Below, piece by piece: positions 27,226 through 36,254 of a DNA stretch of 64,000 nt. The notes under the pieces were generated by a model. It saw only the letters and a program-made list of their open reading frames with translations. It did no database searches and was not told the DNA's origin. Position 1 is the stretch's first letter; every line of letters begins with the position of its first letter. A program made the position numbers and the translations under genes. This DNA is from Bryobacterales bacterium F-183 (GTDB taxonomy: Bacteria; Acidobacteriota; Terriglobia; Bryobacterales; Bryobacteraceae), in the NCBI GenBank assembly GCA_016865505.2, contig AP025252.1, positions 4,216,001 to 4,280,000 of the forward strand, read 5' to 3'.

Positions 27226-28556
27226 CCTTGGTCCGCCTTCTCCCAGCATTGGTATGGCTCGTCTGCGCAGGTGCCTTGCTGTCCGCGCCTGCAAAGAAAA
27301 AGACCACCACCACAGCCAAGAAGGCCCCTGCGCGCAAAACCACCGTCAAAAAGACCACCAGTACCCGAAAGACCACCACCAAGCGCCAGACCACCGCGCA
27401 ACAGCCCCGTCAGTACATTGATCGCGAAAGCGCTCTCCGCTGGGTCCTCGAAGGCATGGAACCCCAGCAGGAAACCTTCGACAATGTACGAGGCCTCGTC
27501 CCGTTCTTCGAACACCTCTATCAATCAACCAAGAACAAACAGCCCGTACACGTCCTCCACTACGGGGACTCGCACACCGCCTCTGACGACTGGCCCAACT
27601 CGATGCGCCAGTTCTTCCAGGAAAAGTTCGGCAACGGAGGACCCGGCTTCGCATTCCCCGGCCGTCCCTACCGCGGCTACCGCCGCTTCGACATGACGTC
27701 CAACAGCACGGACACCTGGATCACCGAAGGCATCCTCTCCCGCCGTGGTGACCCGATGCAAGGCCTCGGCGGCGTCAGCATCACCTCTATGCGCCCCGGT
27801 GAAACCGTCACCTTTTCCGGCACCGGCGAAGAAGCCGAGCTGCTATTTTTGCAGCACCCCGAAGGCGGCTCTATGGAAGTCTGGGTGGACGACGCTCTGC
27901 TCGGCACCGTATCCACCACCGGCGAACTCCGCCCCGCCACCTTGCCTCTTGCCGAAACCCCCGGCACCCACAAGTACATGCTCAAAACCTTGAGCCAGGA
28001 ACCTGTACGTTTATTCGGCACCGTCATCCAGAATCACAGCGGCATTACTTGGGAAACCATGGGAATCAACGGCGCGACAGCGCCCATGATCGGCGATTGG
28101 GACGAAGGGATCCTCGCCGCGCACCTCGCCAAACGCAACCCCGCGCTGATCGTCCTCGCCTACGGCACCAACGAGGCCAACGGACCCCGCTGGGACGGCA
28201 ACGAATACTACAACAACCTCAAAAAGGTCGTCACCCGCTTCCGCCAAGCCGCCCCCACCGCCAGCATCCTCATGGTGGGCCCGCCAGACTGCAACATCCG
28301 CTATACCCAGAACCTCAACTCCGTCGTCGACATTCAACTCCGCGTCGCCATGGAAACCGGCGCGGCCTACTGGCACTGGCGCGACCGTATGGGCGGCCCC
28401 GGTTCGATGCGATACTGGGTTGCAGCGGGCATGGCGCAAGGCGACTACGTACATTTCACCTCGCCCGGTTATGACCTCGTCGGAAAGACCCTTGCCCAGG
28501 AACTCTACCTGCAGTACCAGCGCTTCGTAGGCGCTCGGGCAGAAGCCGACCAATAA
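27222..28556 (+). CDS. SGNH/GDSL hydrolase-like protein with Lys/Thr-rich linker (second copy)
   Basis: 444 residues; its ATG overlaps the preceding TGA (ATGA). A signal or anchor (VRLLPALVWLVCAGALLSA) is followed by a Lys/Thr-rich low-complexity linker (residues ~25-58) that may contact the envelope. The SGNH domain follows: VLHYGDSHTA (S117), VLAYGTNEANG, and DYVHFTSPGY with the catalytic His. It shares the same domain order and insert as the previous gene, so the two look like an ancient tandem duplication with diverged roles, for instance one transferase and one esterase. Confidence 0.86.
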   Translation: MTLVRLLPALVWLVCAGALLSAPAKKKTTTTAKKAPARKTTVKKTTSTRKTTTKRQTTAQQPRQYIDRESALRWVLEGMEPQQETFDNVRGLVPFFEHLYQSTKNKQPVHVLHYGDSHTASDDWPNSMRQFFQEKFGNGGPGFAFPGRPYRGYRRFDMTSNSTDTWITEGILSRRGDPMQGLGGVSITSMRPGETVTFSGTGEEAELLFLQHPEGGSMEVWVDDALLGTVSTTGELRPATLPLAETPGTHKYMLKTLSQEPVRLFGTVIQNHSGITWETMGINGATAPMIGDWDEGILAAHLAKRNPALIVLAYGTNEANGPRWDGNEYYNNLKKVVTRFRQAAPTASILMVGPPDCNIRYTQNLNSVVDIQLRVAMETGAAYWHWRDRMGGPGSMRYWVAAGMAQGDYVHFTSPGYDLVGKTLAQELYLQYQRFVGARAEADQ

Positions 28557-28560
28557 GCAT

Positions 28561-28788
28561 ATGAAAGAAACGATCCTCAAACTGATCCAAGAAACGTCGG
28601 GCAAATCGGAAGTCCCCGCCGACGACGAGTCGTTGTTCGACTCCGGCTATCTCGACTCCTTCGCCCTCACCGACCTGGTCACCGCTCTCGAAGCAAAATT
28701 CGGCTTCAAAGCCCCGGACTCTGACGTGAACCCCCGCAAGTTTGAGACCGTCGAAAAGATCGTGGCCTACGTGGAAGGCCACCAGTAG
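28561..28788 (+). CDS. acyl carrier protein
   Basis: 75 residues, acidic and helical. The phosphopantetheine attachment site is S33 in GYLDSFALTDLV, where DSF replaces the usual DSL, as in D-alanyl carrier proteins. The third helix ends FETVEKIVAYVEGHQ. It sits 4 nt after the second SGNH gene and 3 nt before the KASIII gene. It is therefore likely a dedicated carrier for the acyl group used by the MBOAT enzyme rather than the housekeeping AcpP. Confidence 0.93.
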   Translation: MKETILKLIQETSGKSEVPADDESLFDSGYLDSFALTDLVTALEAKFGFKAPDSDVNPRKFETVEKIVAYVEGHQ

Positions 28789-28791
28789 CCG

Positions 28792-29709
28792 ATGGCCTTT
28801 ATCCGCGGCTTCGGCGCATACGTACCTTCGCGCATCGTCACCAATGAAGAACTGGCCACACGCATCGGCAAAGAGGCGTCCTGGATCAAAGACGTCTCCG
28901 GAATCGAAGAGCGCCGCTGGGCCGATCCCGATGTCACTATCGCTGCACTTGCCAAAGAGGCTGCTCTCGATTGCCTCTCGCGCTCCGGCGTAGATGCGTC
29001 GGAAATCGGTCTGGTCATCGTCTCCTCCGGTTCCAATGAGCGCCGCTTCCCCGGGGCCGCCGCCGAAGTTGCCAAACAACTCGGCCTCACCGACGCCCCA
29101 GCCATCGACATCCCCGCGGCCAGTGCCGGTACCCTCATGGGACTCTCCCTCGCGCGCGACCTCGCCCCGCGTTACGGCAACGTCCTCGTCATCGGCTCAG
29201 AAAAGATGTCCGCCGTCATCGATCGCGAACCCATGGACGCCAACACCGGCATCCTCTTCGGCGACGGTGCCGGAGCCTGCATCGTCAGCGCCGACAAAGG
29301 CCGTCTCCGCATCGTGGATTCGATCCTCCGCTCGGACGGATCCTACACCGAAGCTCTCAACCTCGGCCTCACCGGAACCATCGTGATGAACGGCATGACC
29401 GTCATCATGCAGGCCTCCCGTAAAGTACCGAGTGCCGTCCTCGATCTCCTCGCACGAAACAAACGCGAGGCTTCGTCGATCGACTGGTTTGTGATGCACC
29501 AGGCCAACCAAAACCTAATCGCCCGCATCGCCAAGGCGGTCGGCGTGGAGACGGAAAAGTTCTACTCCAACATCTCACGCTACGGCAACACCTCATCAGC
29601 TTCGATGTTGATCGCTGCCTCCGAATGCTGGGAAGAAGCAAAAACCATCTGCTTCGCCGCCTTCGGTGCCGGTTTCCATTGGGGCGCACTCCTGGCAGAA
29701 GCGGAATAG
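28792..29709 (+). CDS. KASIII (FabH-like) homologue with Ser in place of the catalytic Cys
   Basis: 305 residues with a clear thiolase-fold KASIII layout: GFGAYVPSRIVTNEEL at the start, WIKDVSGIEERRW, FGDGAGACIV, the catalytic His in WFVMHQANQNL (H236) and Asn in RYGNTSSASM (N266). The nucleophile position reads DIPAASAGTLMG, codon AGT at 29122-29124, giving S111 where FabH has Cys. DpsC of daunorubicin synthesis is a known KASIII homologue with Ser at this position, used for propionyl starter units. With its own ACP 3 nt upstream, it may load or build a short acyl group for envelope acylation. That role is inference. Confidence 0.88.
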   Translation: MAFIRGFGAYVPSRIVTNEELATRIGKEASWIKDVSGIEERRWADPDVTIAALAKEAALDCLSRSGVDASEIGLVIVSSGSNERRFPGAAAEVAKQLGLTDAPAIDIPAASAGTLMGLSLARDLAPRYGNVLVIGSEKMSAVIDREPMDANTGILFGDGAGACIVSADKGRLRIVDSILRSDGSYTEALNLGLTGTIVMNGMTVIMQASRKVPSAVLDLLARNKREASSIDWFVMHQANQNLIARIAKAVGVETEKFYSNISRYGNTSSASMLIAASECWEEAKTICFAAFGAGFHWGALLAEAE

Positions 29710-29719
29710 AGCCGCCGCC

Positions 29720-30589
29720 GTGTCTCCACATGCGCGCGGCGTATTGGCGCTGGTTGTAACCACACTGCTCTGGGGCGCCACCTTCGCGCTAGGCAAGATC
29801 GCCTACGCCGTACTCACGCCCGCCACACTCACCGGAGGCCGCTACATGCTGGCGGCCCTCCTCATCGCCTACCGGTGGCCCGGCGTCAACAAAGCAGAAC
29901 TCCGTCACGGTTTCTGGCTCGGCATCATGCAGTTCGCCTGCATCGCCGCCGTCTACCAGGGCCTCCTCACCATCGAGGCCGGACGCTCGTCCTTCCTCGT
30001 CAGCACCGCCAGCATCATGGTCCCCATCGCAGGCTTCTTCCTCGGCCGCAAAATCACCTGGAAAGTCTGGCTAGCCGCCATCGGTGCAATCCTCGGCATC
30101 GCCCTAATGACAGACCCAGGCCGCGGCATCACCCCCGGTGACTGGTGGACCATCTTCAGTGCCGTAACCTTCGCTGTCTACATTTTCCTGATGGAACAAG
30201 CCCGCGACCTCCCCAGCACCGCGCGCCTCACCGCCGTACAAACCACCGTCGTAGGCATCTGTTCCGCACTCTGGATGGCCGCCACCGGAACGTTCCACAT
30301 GCAGGCCTTCCAAAGCATCCTCAGCGTCTGGCCAGTAGTGGTCTACCTAGCCGTATCCGGAGTCCTGACGATCCTCCTCCAAGGCATAGGCCAGCGCACC
30401 GTACCCGCACCAGAAGCAGCAATCATTTTCACCTTGGAACCAGTCTTCGCCACCATCATCGCCTGGTTCATGTTGAACGAAACACTCACACCGTTAGCCA
30501 CCGCTGGAGCAGCGTTAGTCCTGCTAGCCAACGCAATCGCCCAATGGCCTACGAAAGCCCCAGAGGCTTCTGAGAGTCCCAAACCTTGA
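29720..30589 (+). CDS. EamA/DMT family transporter
   Basis: 289 residues from GTG 29720, with about ten hydrophobic segments in two EamA repeats (first VLALVVTTLLWGATFALGK; second GDWWTIFSAVTFAVYIFL, ending EPVFATIIAWFMLNETLTP). The family exports metabolites or carries precursors. It lies 10 nt after the KASIII gene, so it is probably the last gene of the acylation cassette; whether it belongs functionally is open. Its 3' end overlaps the convergent PIN toxin gene by 41 nt. Confidence 0.88.
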   Translation: MSPHARGVLALVVTTLLWGATFALGKIAYAVLTPATLTGGRYMLAALLIAYRWPGVNKAELRHGFWLGIMQFACIAAVYQGLLTIEAGRSSFLVSTASIMVPIAGFFLGRKITWKVWLAAIGAILGIALMTDPGRGITPGDWWTIFSAVTFAVYIFLMEQARDLPSTARLTAVQTTVVGICSALWMAATGTFHMQAFQSILSVWPVVVYLAVSGVLTILLQGIGQRTVPAPEAAIIFTLEPVFATIIAWFMLNETLTPLATAGAALVLLANAIAQWPTKAPEASESPKP

Positions 30590-30974
30590 GAAATTGCCCC
30601 GGCCGTACGACCCGTGTGTACTTCCAAGTCTTAGGAAAGTCCCGCACGTTCTCCGTGACGAGATAGTGAGCCTTCGATGCCTCTGCACACTCAAGAAAGA
30701 TGTCGTCGTATGGATCGGAGCAAGCCTTCACTTTTCGTGTGGGGCTCACGACGGCTGCTAGGTGATGAACATTCTGGATGACCCGCAACGCCGCACGCAC
30801 TTCAATGCCCACCTTAACGCGACGCACCACGTCGATGTACTCAGCCATCGTCTTCTCGGACACAAATAGTTGTACGAGTTGTCGAGAAGCCAACTCCAGG
30901 ATGAATGCGCCACGTCCCTTAGGACTCAAGGCCGCTGAGACGATCACGTTGGTGTCGAGCACCAAACGAATCAT
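30549..30974 (-). CDS. PIN-domain toxin (COG1569 type)
   Basis: 141 residues. A PIN-fold RNase candidate with acidic residues at the expected places: LVLDTNVIVSA (first Asp), a Glu in EKTMAEYIDVV, CSDPYDDIFLECAEA, and the C-terminal VTENVRDFP. It overlaps the upstream antitoxin gene by ATGA at 30971-30974, the usual coupling of type II modules. Expected to cut RNA when free of the antitoxin. Confidence 0.88.
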   Translation of the reverse strand: MIRLVLDTNVIVSAALSPKGRGAFILELASRQLVQLFVSEKTMAEYIDVVRRVKVGIEVRAALRVIQNVHHLAAVVSPTRKVKACSDPYDDIFLECAEASKAHYLVTENVRDFPKTWKYTRVVRPGQFLKVWDSQKPLGLS

Positions 30975-31246
30975 CCAGCCTGCTGCTCCCGCCGTTCCTT
31001 GCGAGCCTGCTTGATTATGGCGTTGATCTCTTTCGCAGTTAACTTATCGGTGCCCGCCGCCTTTGCCTGGCGGTGGCATTCCGCTAACGCTTCCATCAAA
31101 GGGTGCGGTTTCGCAGGCTTTGCTACCAGCGTCAGCTTACCCCGTGACGCCTTCCACTCCAACTGGTCTCCAGGCTTGAACCCCGCCTGCTCCTGCAACT
31201 TCGGAGGAATCACAACCTGCGTGCGAGCCTTCACCGTAACCGCCAT
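30971..31246 (-). CDS. AbrB/MazE-type antitoxin
   Basis: 91 residues. The N-terminal swapped-hairpin AbrB fold is visible in VTVKARTQVVIPPKLQEQAGFKPGDQLEW. The Lys/Glu-rich helical tail is the likely toxin-binding part. Expected to bind its own promoter and neutralise the PIN protein encoded immediately downstream. Confidence 0.88.
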   Translation of the reverse strand: MAVTVKARTQVVIPPKLQEQAGFKPGDQLEWKASRGKLTLVAKPAKPHPLMEALAECHRQAKAAGTDKLTAKEINAIIKQARKERREQQAG

Positions 31247-31257
31247 ATACCTTGATC

Positions 31258-32646
31258 CTACCCCAGCAACTCCTTCACCACCTCGCCACTCGTAATCGTA
31301 GGCCGTTCGGCACGACCATTATGCAAATACGTCGTACGCAAGTGATCCAACCCCAGCAAATGCAGAATCGTCGCATGAATATCATGCACATGCGCCGGAC
31401 GCTCCACCGTCCGCAACCCAATATCATCCGTCGACCCCACCGTGATCCCCGGCTGAATCCCGCCCCCGGCAAACCACATCGTAAAGCCCCACGGATTATG
31501 ATCCCGCCCGTTGCCCTTCTCATTGAACGGCGTTCGCCCAAACTCGCCGCCCCAAACCACGAGCGTATCCTTCAACAAACCGCGGCTCTTCAAATCCGTC
31601 AGCAAACCCGCAATCGGCCGATCCGACACCCGGCACCACTTGGTATGGTTGCCCTCGATGTTCGCATGCGCATCCCATCCGGACCCGGACCCGCAGTACA
31701 GTTCCACAAACCGCACCCCGCGTTCCACCAAGCGCCGCGCCAGCAAACAATTCCGCCCGAACGACAACAGGTCCGGATCATCCATGCCGTACAGCTTCTT
31801 GGTCGCCTCGGTCTCCTTCGTCAGATCCACAGCCTCATAACCAGCCGACTGCATCTCGTACGCCAATTCATAGGACTGCACTCGCGCATCCAACTCCGAG
31901 TCATCCGTATGCGCCGCGCCGTACCCCGCATTCAGCTCTTTCAGGAAAGCGATCTTGCTCCGCTGCCGCGCATCGCTCACCTCAACAGGAGGCCGCAAAT
32001 TCAAAATCGGAACATCGCCCGTCCGGAACTGCGATCCCGCCAGCTTCGCCGGCAAGAACCCGCTCGACCAGTTCTTCGCGCCACCCAGCGGCTCACGATC
32101 ATCGGCCATCACCACGAAGCTCGGCAGATTCTTATTCGCCGTACCCAGCCCATACGTCGTCCACGCACCCAACGACGGACGCCCAGCCAGTACATCGCCG
32201 GTATTCATCTGGCACACCGAACCCACATGGTTCAAACCATCGGCCCAGCAGGACCGCAGCACCGCGATATCATCCACGTGCTTCGCGATCTCGGGATACC
32301 AGTCCGACACCCAGGTCCCCGCCTGCCCATGCTGCTTGAACTCCCGCGTCGACGGCATGATGGTGTTGTTCCCGGTTCCCATCGCCGTAATCAACTTCCC
32401 GTAAGACGCCGGGACCTTCTGCCCCGCCAGATCCTTCAGCTTCGGCTTGGGATCGAACAAGTCGATGTGGCTCGGCCCACCTTCCATAAACAGGAAGATC
32501 ACCGACTTCGCCTTCGCCGCATGATGCGGACCCGGATCGGCCTTCGCCATCATGCTCGCCAGCGCCATACCAGCCAATCCCGAACCCGCCTGCGTGAAGA
32601 ACTCACGCCTCGACGACACATTCCAACGATGCGAAAGTCTCTTCAT
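31258..32646 (-). CDS. DUF1501 protein (sulfatase-like, Tat-exported)
   Basis: 462 residues. The twin-arginine signal SSRREFFTQAGSGLAGMAL is followed by the DUF1501 fold, related to alkaline phosphatase/sulfatase. Landmarks are KSVIFLFMEGGPSHIDLFDPKP, SWADGLNHVG-like SCWADGLNHVGS, WGGEFGRTPF and DHNPWGFT with metal-ligand Asp/His. It follows the DUF1549/DUF1553 gene by 2 nt, the standard pairing in Planctomycetota, Verrucomicrobiota and Acidobacteriota. The pair is thought to act in polysaccharide breakdown, but no reaction is established. Confidence 0.93.
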   Translation of the reverse strand: MKRLSHRWNVSSRREFFTQAGSGLAGMALASMMAKADPGPHHAAKAKSVIFLFMEGGPSHIDLFDPKPKLKDLAGQKVPASYGKLITAMGTGNNTIMPSTREFKQHGQAGTWVSDWYPEIAKHVDDIAVLRSCWADGLNHVGSVCQMNTGDVLAGRPSLGAWTTYGLGTANKNLPSFVVMADDREPLGGAKNWSSGFLPAKLAGSQFRTGDVPILNLRPPVEVSDARQRSKIAFLKELNAGYGAAHTDDSELDARVQSYELAYEMQSAGYEAVDLTKETEATKKLYGMDDPDLLSFGRNCLLARRLVERGVRFVELYCGSGSGWDAHANIEGNHTKWCRVSDRPIAGLLTDLKSRGLLKDTLVVWGGEFGRTPFNEKGNGRDHNPWGFTMWFAGGGIQPGITVGSTDDIGLRTVERPAHVHDIHATILHLLGLDHLRTTYLHNGRAERPTITSGEVVKELLG

Positions 32647-32648
32647 AA

Positions 32649-34796
32649 CTAGTTCAAGTACAGGAACTCATTCGAGTTCATCAGCATGTGACAGAAATCC
32701 GCCAAAGCCTGCGCCTTATCCCCGGTAATCGACGTCTGCCGCGACAGGAACTCCCGGCTCATCTTCTTCTCTGCCGTTGAAGCCTCGCGCGCATACGCCA
32801 GCTTGAACGCCCGATCGATCTGCGCGTCCTCGGTCATTCCCGCATCATTCGCGATCCTAGCCGCAAACGCACGCGACCATCCCATCACCACATCGTTATT
32901 CAACAACTCCAAGGTCTGCGACACCGACGTGATCCGTGCCCGCCGACCGCAGCTTTCATGCGTATCCGGCATATCAAACGCCTCTAACATCGGGTACCGC
33001 GTATTGCGCCGCACAAAGATGTACACACTCCGCCGATTGGCCTCTTCGGGATCCTCATTCGCCTTCCACCCGCCACGCGTCTGCAACCCAGCAGGCAGAG
33101 GAGGGAACACCCCAGGACCGTACATCTTCGTATTCAGCGCACCCGCCACTGCCAGCATCGAATCGCGAACCGCCTCGCCCTCCAACCGGTGCCGCGGATA
33201 CCGCCACAGCAGCTTATCCTCGGGGTCCACCTTCACCGCATCCTCGCGCAATGCCGAATCCTGCCGGTACGTTGCACTTGTCACAATCAAGCGGTGCATA
33301 TCCTTGATGCTCCAGCCGGACTCCACAAACCGCGACGCCAGATAATCCAACAACTCTTTATTCGTCGGCCGCTCGCCCATCACCCCAAAGTCCGATGGCG
33401 TACCCGCTATGCCCCGTCCAAAATGGTGATGCCAAATCCGATTCACCATCACCCGTGCCGTCAGCGGATTCTCCTTGCGAGTCAACCACTCCGCCAGTTG
33501 CGACCTGCGCTGCGAACTCTCCGGCGCATCCGCAGGATCAATGATGGACAAGAACCCGGGCTTCACTTCCTGCAAAGGCGCGGCATAATTCCCACCGTTG
33601 AGCACATACGTCGAAGGTGCCGCACCCGCATGTTCACTCATCGTCTGCGCAACAGGACGAGGCGCCGGCTTGATCGAATCGAACTTCGCCAACTCACCCA
33701 GCAGCGCTTTGTACTTCTTCGCGTTCTCACCCTTCAACTTCCCCGCGACCTCGGCCTCCGTGAACTCCACCTGCTCCTTGGCCTTCAAATACATCTGCCA
33801 CTGATACGGCGTACGCTTCGCCGCATCCATCGTGATCACTTCCTGAATCTCTTCCGGGAACCGCTCCAGCCGCTCCGCATAAAACGCCTTGCGCGCCGGG
33901 GCTAACAACGCATCCATATCTGCACGAATCCCAGCGGTCGCAGCCTCCCAAACCTTATTCTTCTCTTCCCAAGCCGCAGCCTCCGCTGGCGTCTGCAGGA
34001 CCACGTCATCCAACTTCGTATTCGCAAAGAACGCCTGCAAACGGTAATAATCCGTATGCCGGATCGCATCGAACTTATGATCGTGGCACCGCGCGCAACC
34101 CACCGTCATCCCCAAAAACGTCGCGCCGACAGTATCCGTAACATCGTTCAGCAACTCCTGCCGCCGCAGCATGATGTTCGCCTGATTGCTCTCGTCCGGA
34201 AAGTGCCGGTTGAACCCCACCGCTACCTTCGCATCCAAATCGCCCGGGTACAGCTCATCCCCGGCAATCTGCTCGCGTACAAACCGGTCATATGGTTTAT
34301 CCGCATTGAACGCGCGGATCACATAGTCGCGATAGCGCCAGACATGCGGCCGCGTCTCATCCGCCTTGAACCCATTGGAGTCCGCATACCGAGCCAGATC
34401 CAGCCAGTGCCGCGCCCACCGCTCCCCATACCTTGGCGACGCCAGTAGCCGCTCCACTTGCTTCTCGTACGCATTCGCCGACGTATCGGAAACAAACGCC
34501 TGCAACTCCTCCGGCGTCGGCGGCAGCCCTGTCAGATCTAGCGACAATCGCCGCAACAGCATCGCCTTGCCAGCCTCACGGCTTGGCGCAATGCCTTTCT
34601 CTTCGAGCTTCGCCACCACGAACGCATCCACCGGATTCCGGACCCAATCCGCGCGTTTCACCGCAGGCACAGCAGGCTTCGCCACAGGCTGAAAGGCCCA
34701 CCAGCGTTTCTGTACCGGGGTAAACTCCTTCGGCTTGGCATCGGCGGCTAACAGCGGCACGACACTCATCAACAAGGCAGCAGAAGCAGCAATCAT
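32649..34796 (-). CDS. DUF1549/DUF1553 domain protein
   Basis: 715 residues with a signal peptide (MIAASAALLMSVVPLLAADA). DUF1549 spans about 45-250 (NPVDAFVVAKLEEKGI, LRRLSLDLTGLPPTPEEL, YGERWARHWLDLARYADSNGF, VGCARCHDHKFDAI). DUF1553 follows (RSQLAEWLTRKENPLTARVMVNRIWHHHFGRGI). Many relatives have an N-terminal cytochrome c-like PSCyt1 domain; this one lacks it. The CARCHDHK motif is nevertheless a CxxCH and could bind haem or metal. Partner of the DUF1501 protein. Confidence 0.93.
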   Translation of the reverse strand: MIAASAALLMSVVPLLAADAKPKEFTPVQKRWWAFQPVAKPAVPAVKRADWVRNPVDAFVVAKLEEKGIAPSREAGKAMLLRRLSLDLTGLPPTPEELQAFVSDTSANAYEKQVERLLASPRYGERWARHWLDLARYADSNGFKADETRPHVWRYRDYVIRAFNADKPYDRFVREQIAGDELYPGDLDAKVAVGFNRHFPDESNQANIMLRRQELLNDVTDTVGATFLGMTVGCARCHDHKFDAIRHTDYYRLQAFFANTKLDDVVLQTPAEAAAWEEKNKVWEAATAGIRADMDALLAPARKAFYAERLERFPEEIQEVITMDAAKRTPYQWQMYLKAKEQVEFTEAEVAGKLKGENAKKYKALLGELAKFDSIKPAPRPVAQTMSEHAGAAPSTYVLNGGNYAAPLQEVKPGFLSIIDPADAPESSQRRSQLAEWLTRKENPLTARVMVNRIWHHHFGRGIAGTPSDFGVMGERPTNKELLDYLASRFVESGWSIKDMHRLIVTSATYRQDSALREDAVKVDPEDKLLWRYPRHRLEGEAVRDSMLAVAGALNTKMYGPGVFPPLPAGLQTRGGWKANEDPEEANRRSVYIFVRRNTRYPMLEAFDMPDTHESCGRRARITSVSQTLELLNNDVVMGWSRAFAARIANDAGMTEDAQIDRAFKLAYAREASTAEKKMSREFLSRQTSITGDKAQALADFCHMLMNSNEFLYLN

Positions 34797-34892
34797 GGAA
34801 CTCCTTCGCGTTCGCTGGCGAGATTATATCGCGGCTACCATGTCCGAAAATGGCTAGTATGAAGTCGGCCCCCAAGCCATACTCGAACTACG

Positions 34893-36254
34893 ATGTTGGA
34901 CGCTGACTCCTGCTACCGCGCCATCGAAACCAAGGACGCCCGCTTCGACGGCCAGTTCTTCACCGGCGTACGCACCACCGGCATTTACTGCCGCCCCGTC
35001 TGCCCGGCCCGCGCCCCCAAGCGCGAAAACTGCAATTTCTATCCGTCGTCCGCCGCGGCCCAGGAAGCGGGCTTCCGGCCCTGCCTTCGCTGCCGTCCCG
35101 AAGTTTCCCCCGGCCTCCCCGCCTGGATCGGAACCTCTGCCACCGTCACGCGTGCCCTACGCCTCATCGATAACGGCGCGCTCGACGACAACTCTGTCGA
35201 AGACCTCGCCGCCAAGCTCGGCGTGGGTGACCGTCACCTTCGCCGTCTCTTTCTCGACCACCTCGGCGCCACCCCCGTCGCCGTCGCGCTCAACCGCCGT
35301 ATCCTCTTCGCCAAGAAACTTCTCACAGAGACGACACTTCCTGTCTCGGACATTGCCTTCGCCGCAGGCTTCGGCAGCATCCGCCGCTTCAACGACGCGA
35401 TGCAGCAGGTCTACGCCCGTTCCCCTCGCGACCTTCGCAAGCGTACCCTCGTCGAATCCGCGGAAGGACCGATCACCCTCCGCCTCGGCTACCGCCCGCC
35501 CTACCGTTGGGACCAGATCCTCAACTTCCTCGGCCACCGCGCGATCCCTGGACTCGAAGAGGTCACCGGCGACACGTACATACGCCATTCCGCCAACTCC
35601 AGGATCACCATCCGCAACCTCCCCGAGCACCACGCCATCGAAGCACGCATTGAAGGTCTCGACACCGTCGCCAACCTCCGCACCATCGTGGAAAAGATCC
35701 GCCAAGTCTTCGACCTCCGAGCCAACGCCCTCGAGATCGCCCGCCATCTCGAACACGCCGACCCATCCCTCAACTTCACCCCAGGCACTCGCGTACCCGG
35801 CTGTTGGGACGCCTTCGAACTCGCCACAAGAGCCGTCCTCGGCCAACAGATCACCGTCACCGGAGCCCGCACCCTCGCGCACCGCATCACGCAAAAGTAC
35901 GGCAACCGCTTTCCCACTCCCGCAGAAGCCCAGCGCGAAAACTACAACGGCATTGGCCTCACCAGCAAGCGCATCGAGACGCTCCAAGCCCTCGCCAAGG
36001 CCTTCGCGAACCTGGACCTCACCCAAGGCCTCGACCACATCGAAACCGCCCTCACCGCGGTCCCCGGCATAGGTCCCTGGACCGCCCATTACATCGCCAT
36101 GCGAGCGGCCAACGAGCCCGACGCCTTCCCAGCCTCAGACCTCGCCCTCCGCAAAGCAGCCGGCAACATCACCCAAAAACAACTCGAAGCCAAAGCCGAA
36201 GCCTGGCGACCCTGGCGAGCCTACGCCGCCCTCCACCTCTGGAGCACTCTATAA
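34893..36254 (+). CDS. Ada-type regulator fused to AlkA DNA-3-methyladenine glycosylase
   Basis: 453 residues. Residues 1-75 are the Ada zinc/methyl-acceptor domain with C33, C37, C64 and C67 (IYCRPVCPAR, RPCLRCRPE). Residues ~77-165 form an AraC-type helix-turn-helix (VEDLAAKLGVGDRHLRRLF, ISDIAFAAGFGS-like). Residues ~180-453 are AlkA, with the HhH motif VPGIGPWTAHYIAMRA and catalytic D416 in FPASDLALRKA. It repairs alkylated bases and probably activates its own operon once C33 is methylated by DNA phosphotriesters. Its stop abuts the ogt ATG with no gap. Confidence 0.95.
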   Translation: MLDADSCYRAIETKDARFDGQFFTGVRTTGIYCRPVCPARAPKRENCNFYPSSAAAQEAGFRPCLRCRPEVSPGLPAWIGTSATVTRALRLIDNGALDDNSVEDLAAKLGVGDRHLRRLFLDHLGATPVAVALNRRILFAKKLLTETTLPVSDIAFAAGFGSIRRFNDAMQQVYARSPRDLRKRTLVESAEGPITLRLGYRPPYRWDQILNFLGHRAIPGLEEVTGDTYIRHSANSRITIRNLPEHHAIEARIEGLDTVANLRTIVEKIRQVFDLRANALEIARHLEHADPSLNFTPGTRVPGCWDAFELATRAVLGQQITVTGARTLAHRITQKYGNRFPTPAEAQRENYNGIGLTSKRIETLQALAKAFANLDLTQGLDHIETALTAVPGIGPWTAHYIAMRAANEPDAFPASDLALRKAAGNITQKQLEAKAEAWRPWRAYAALHLWSTL

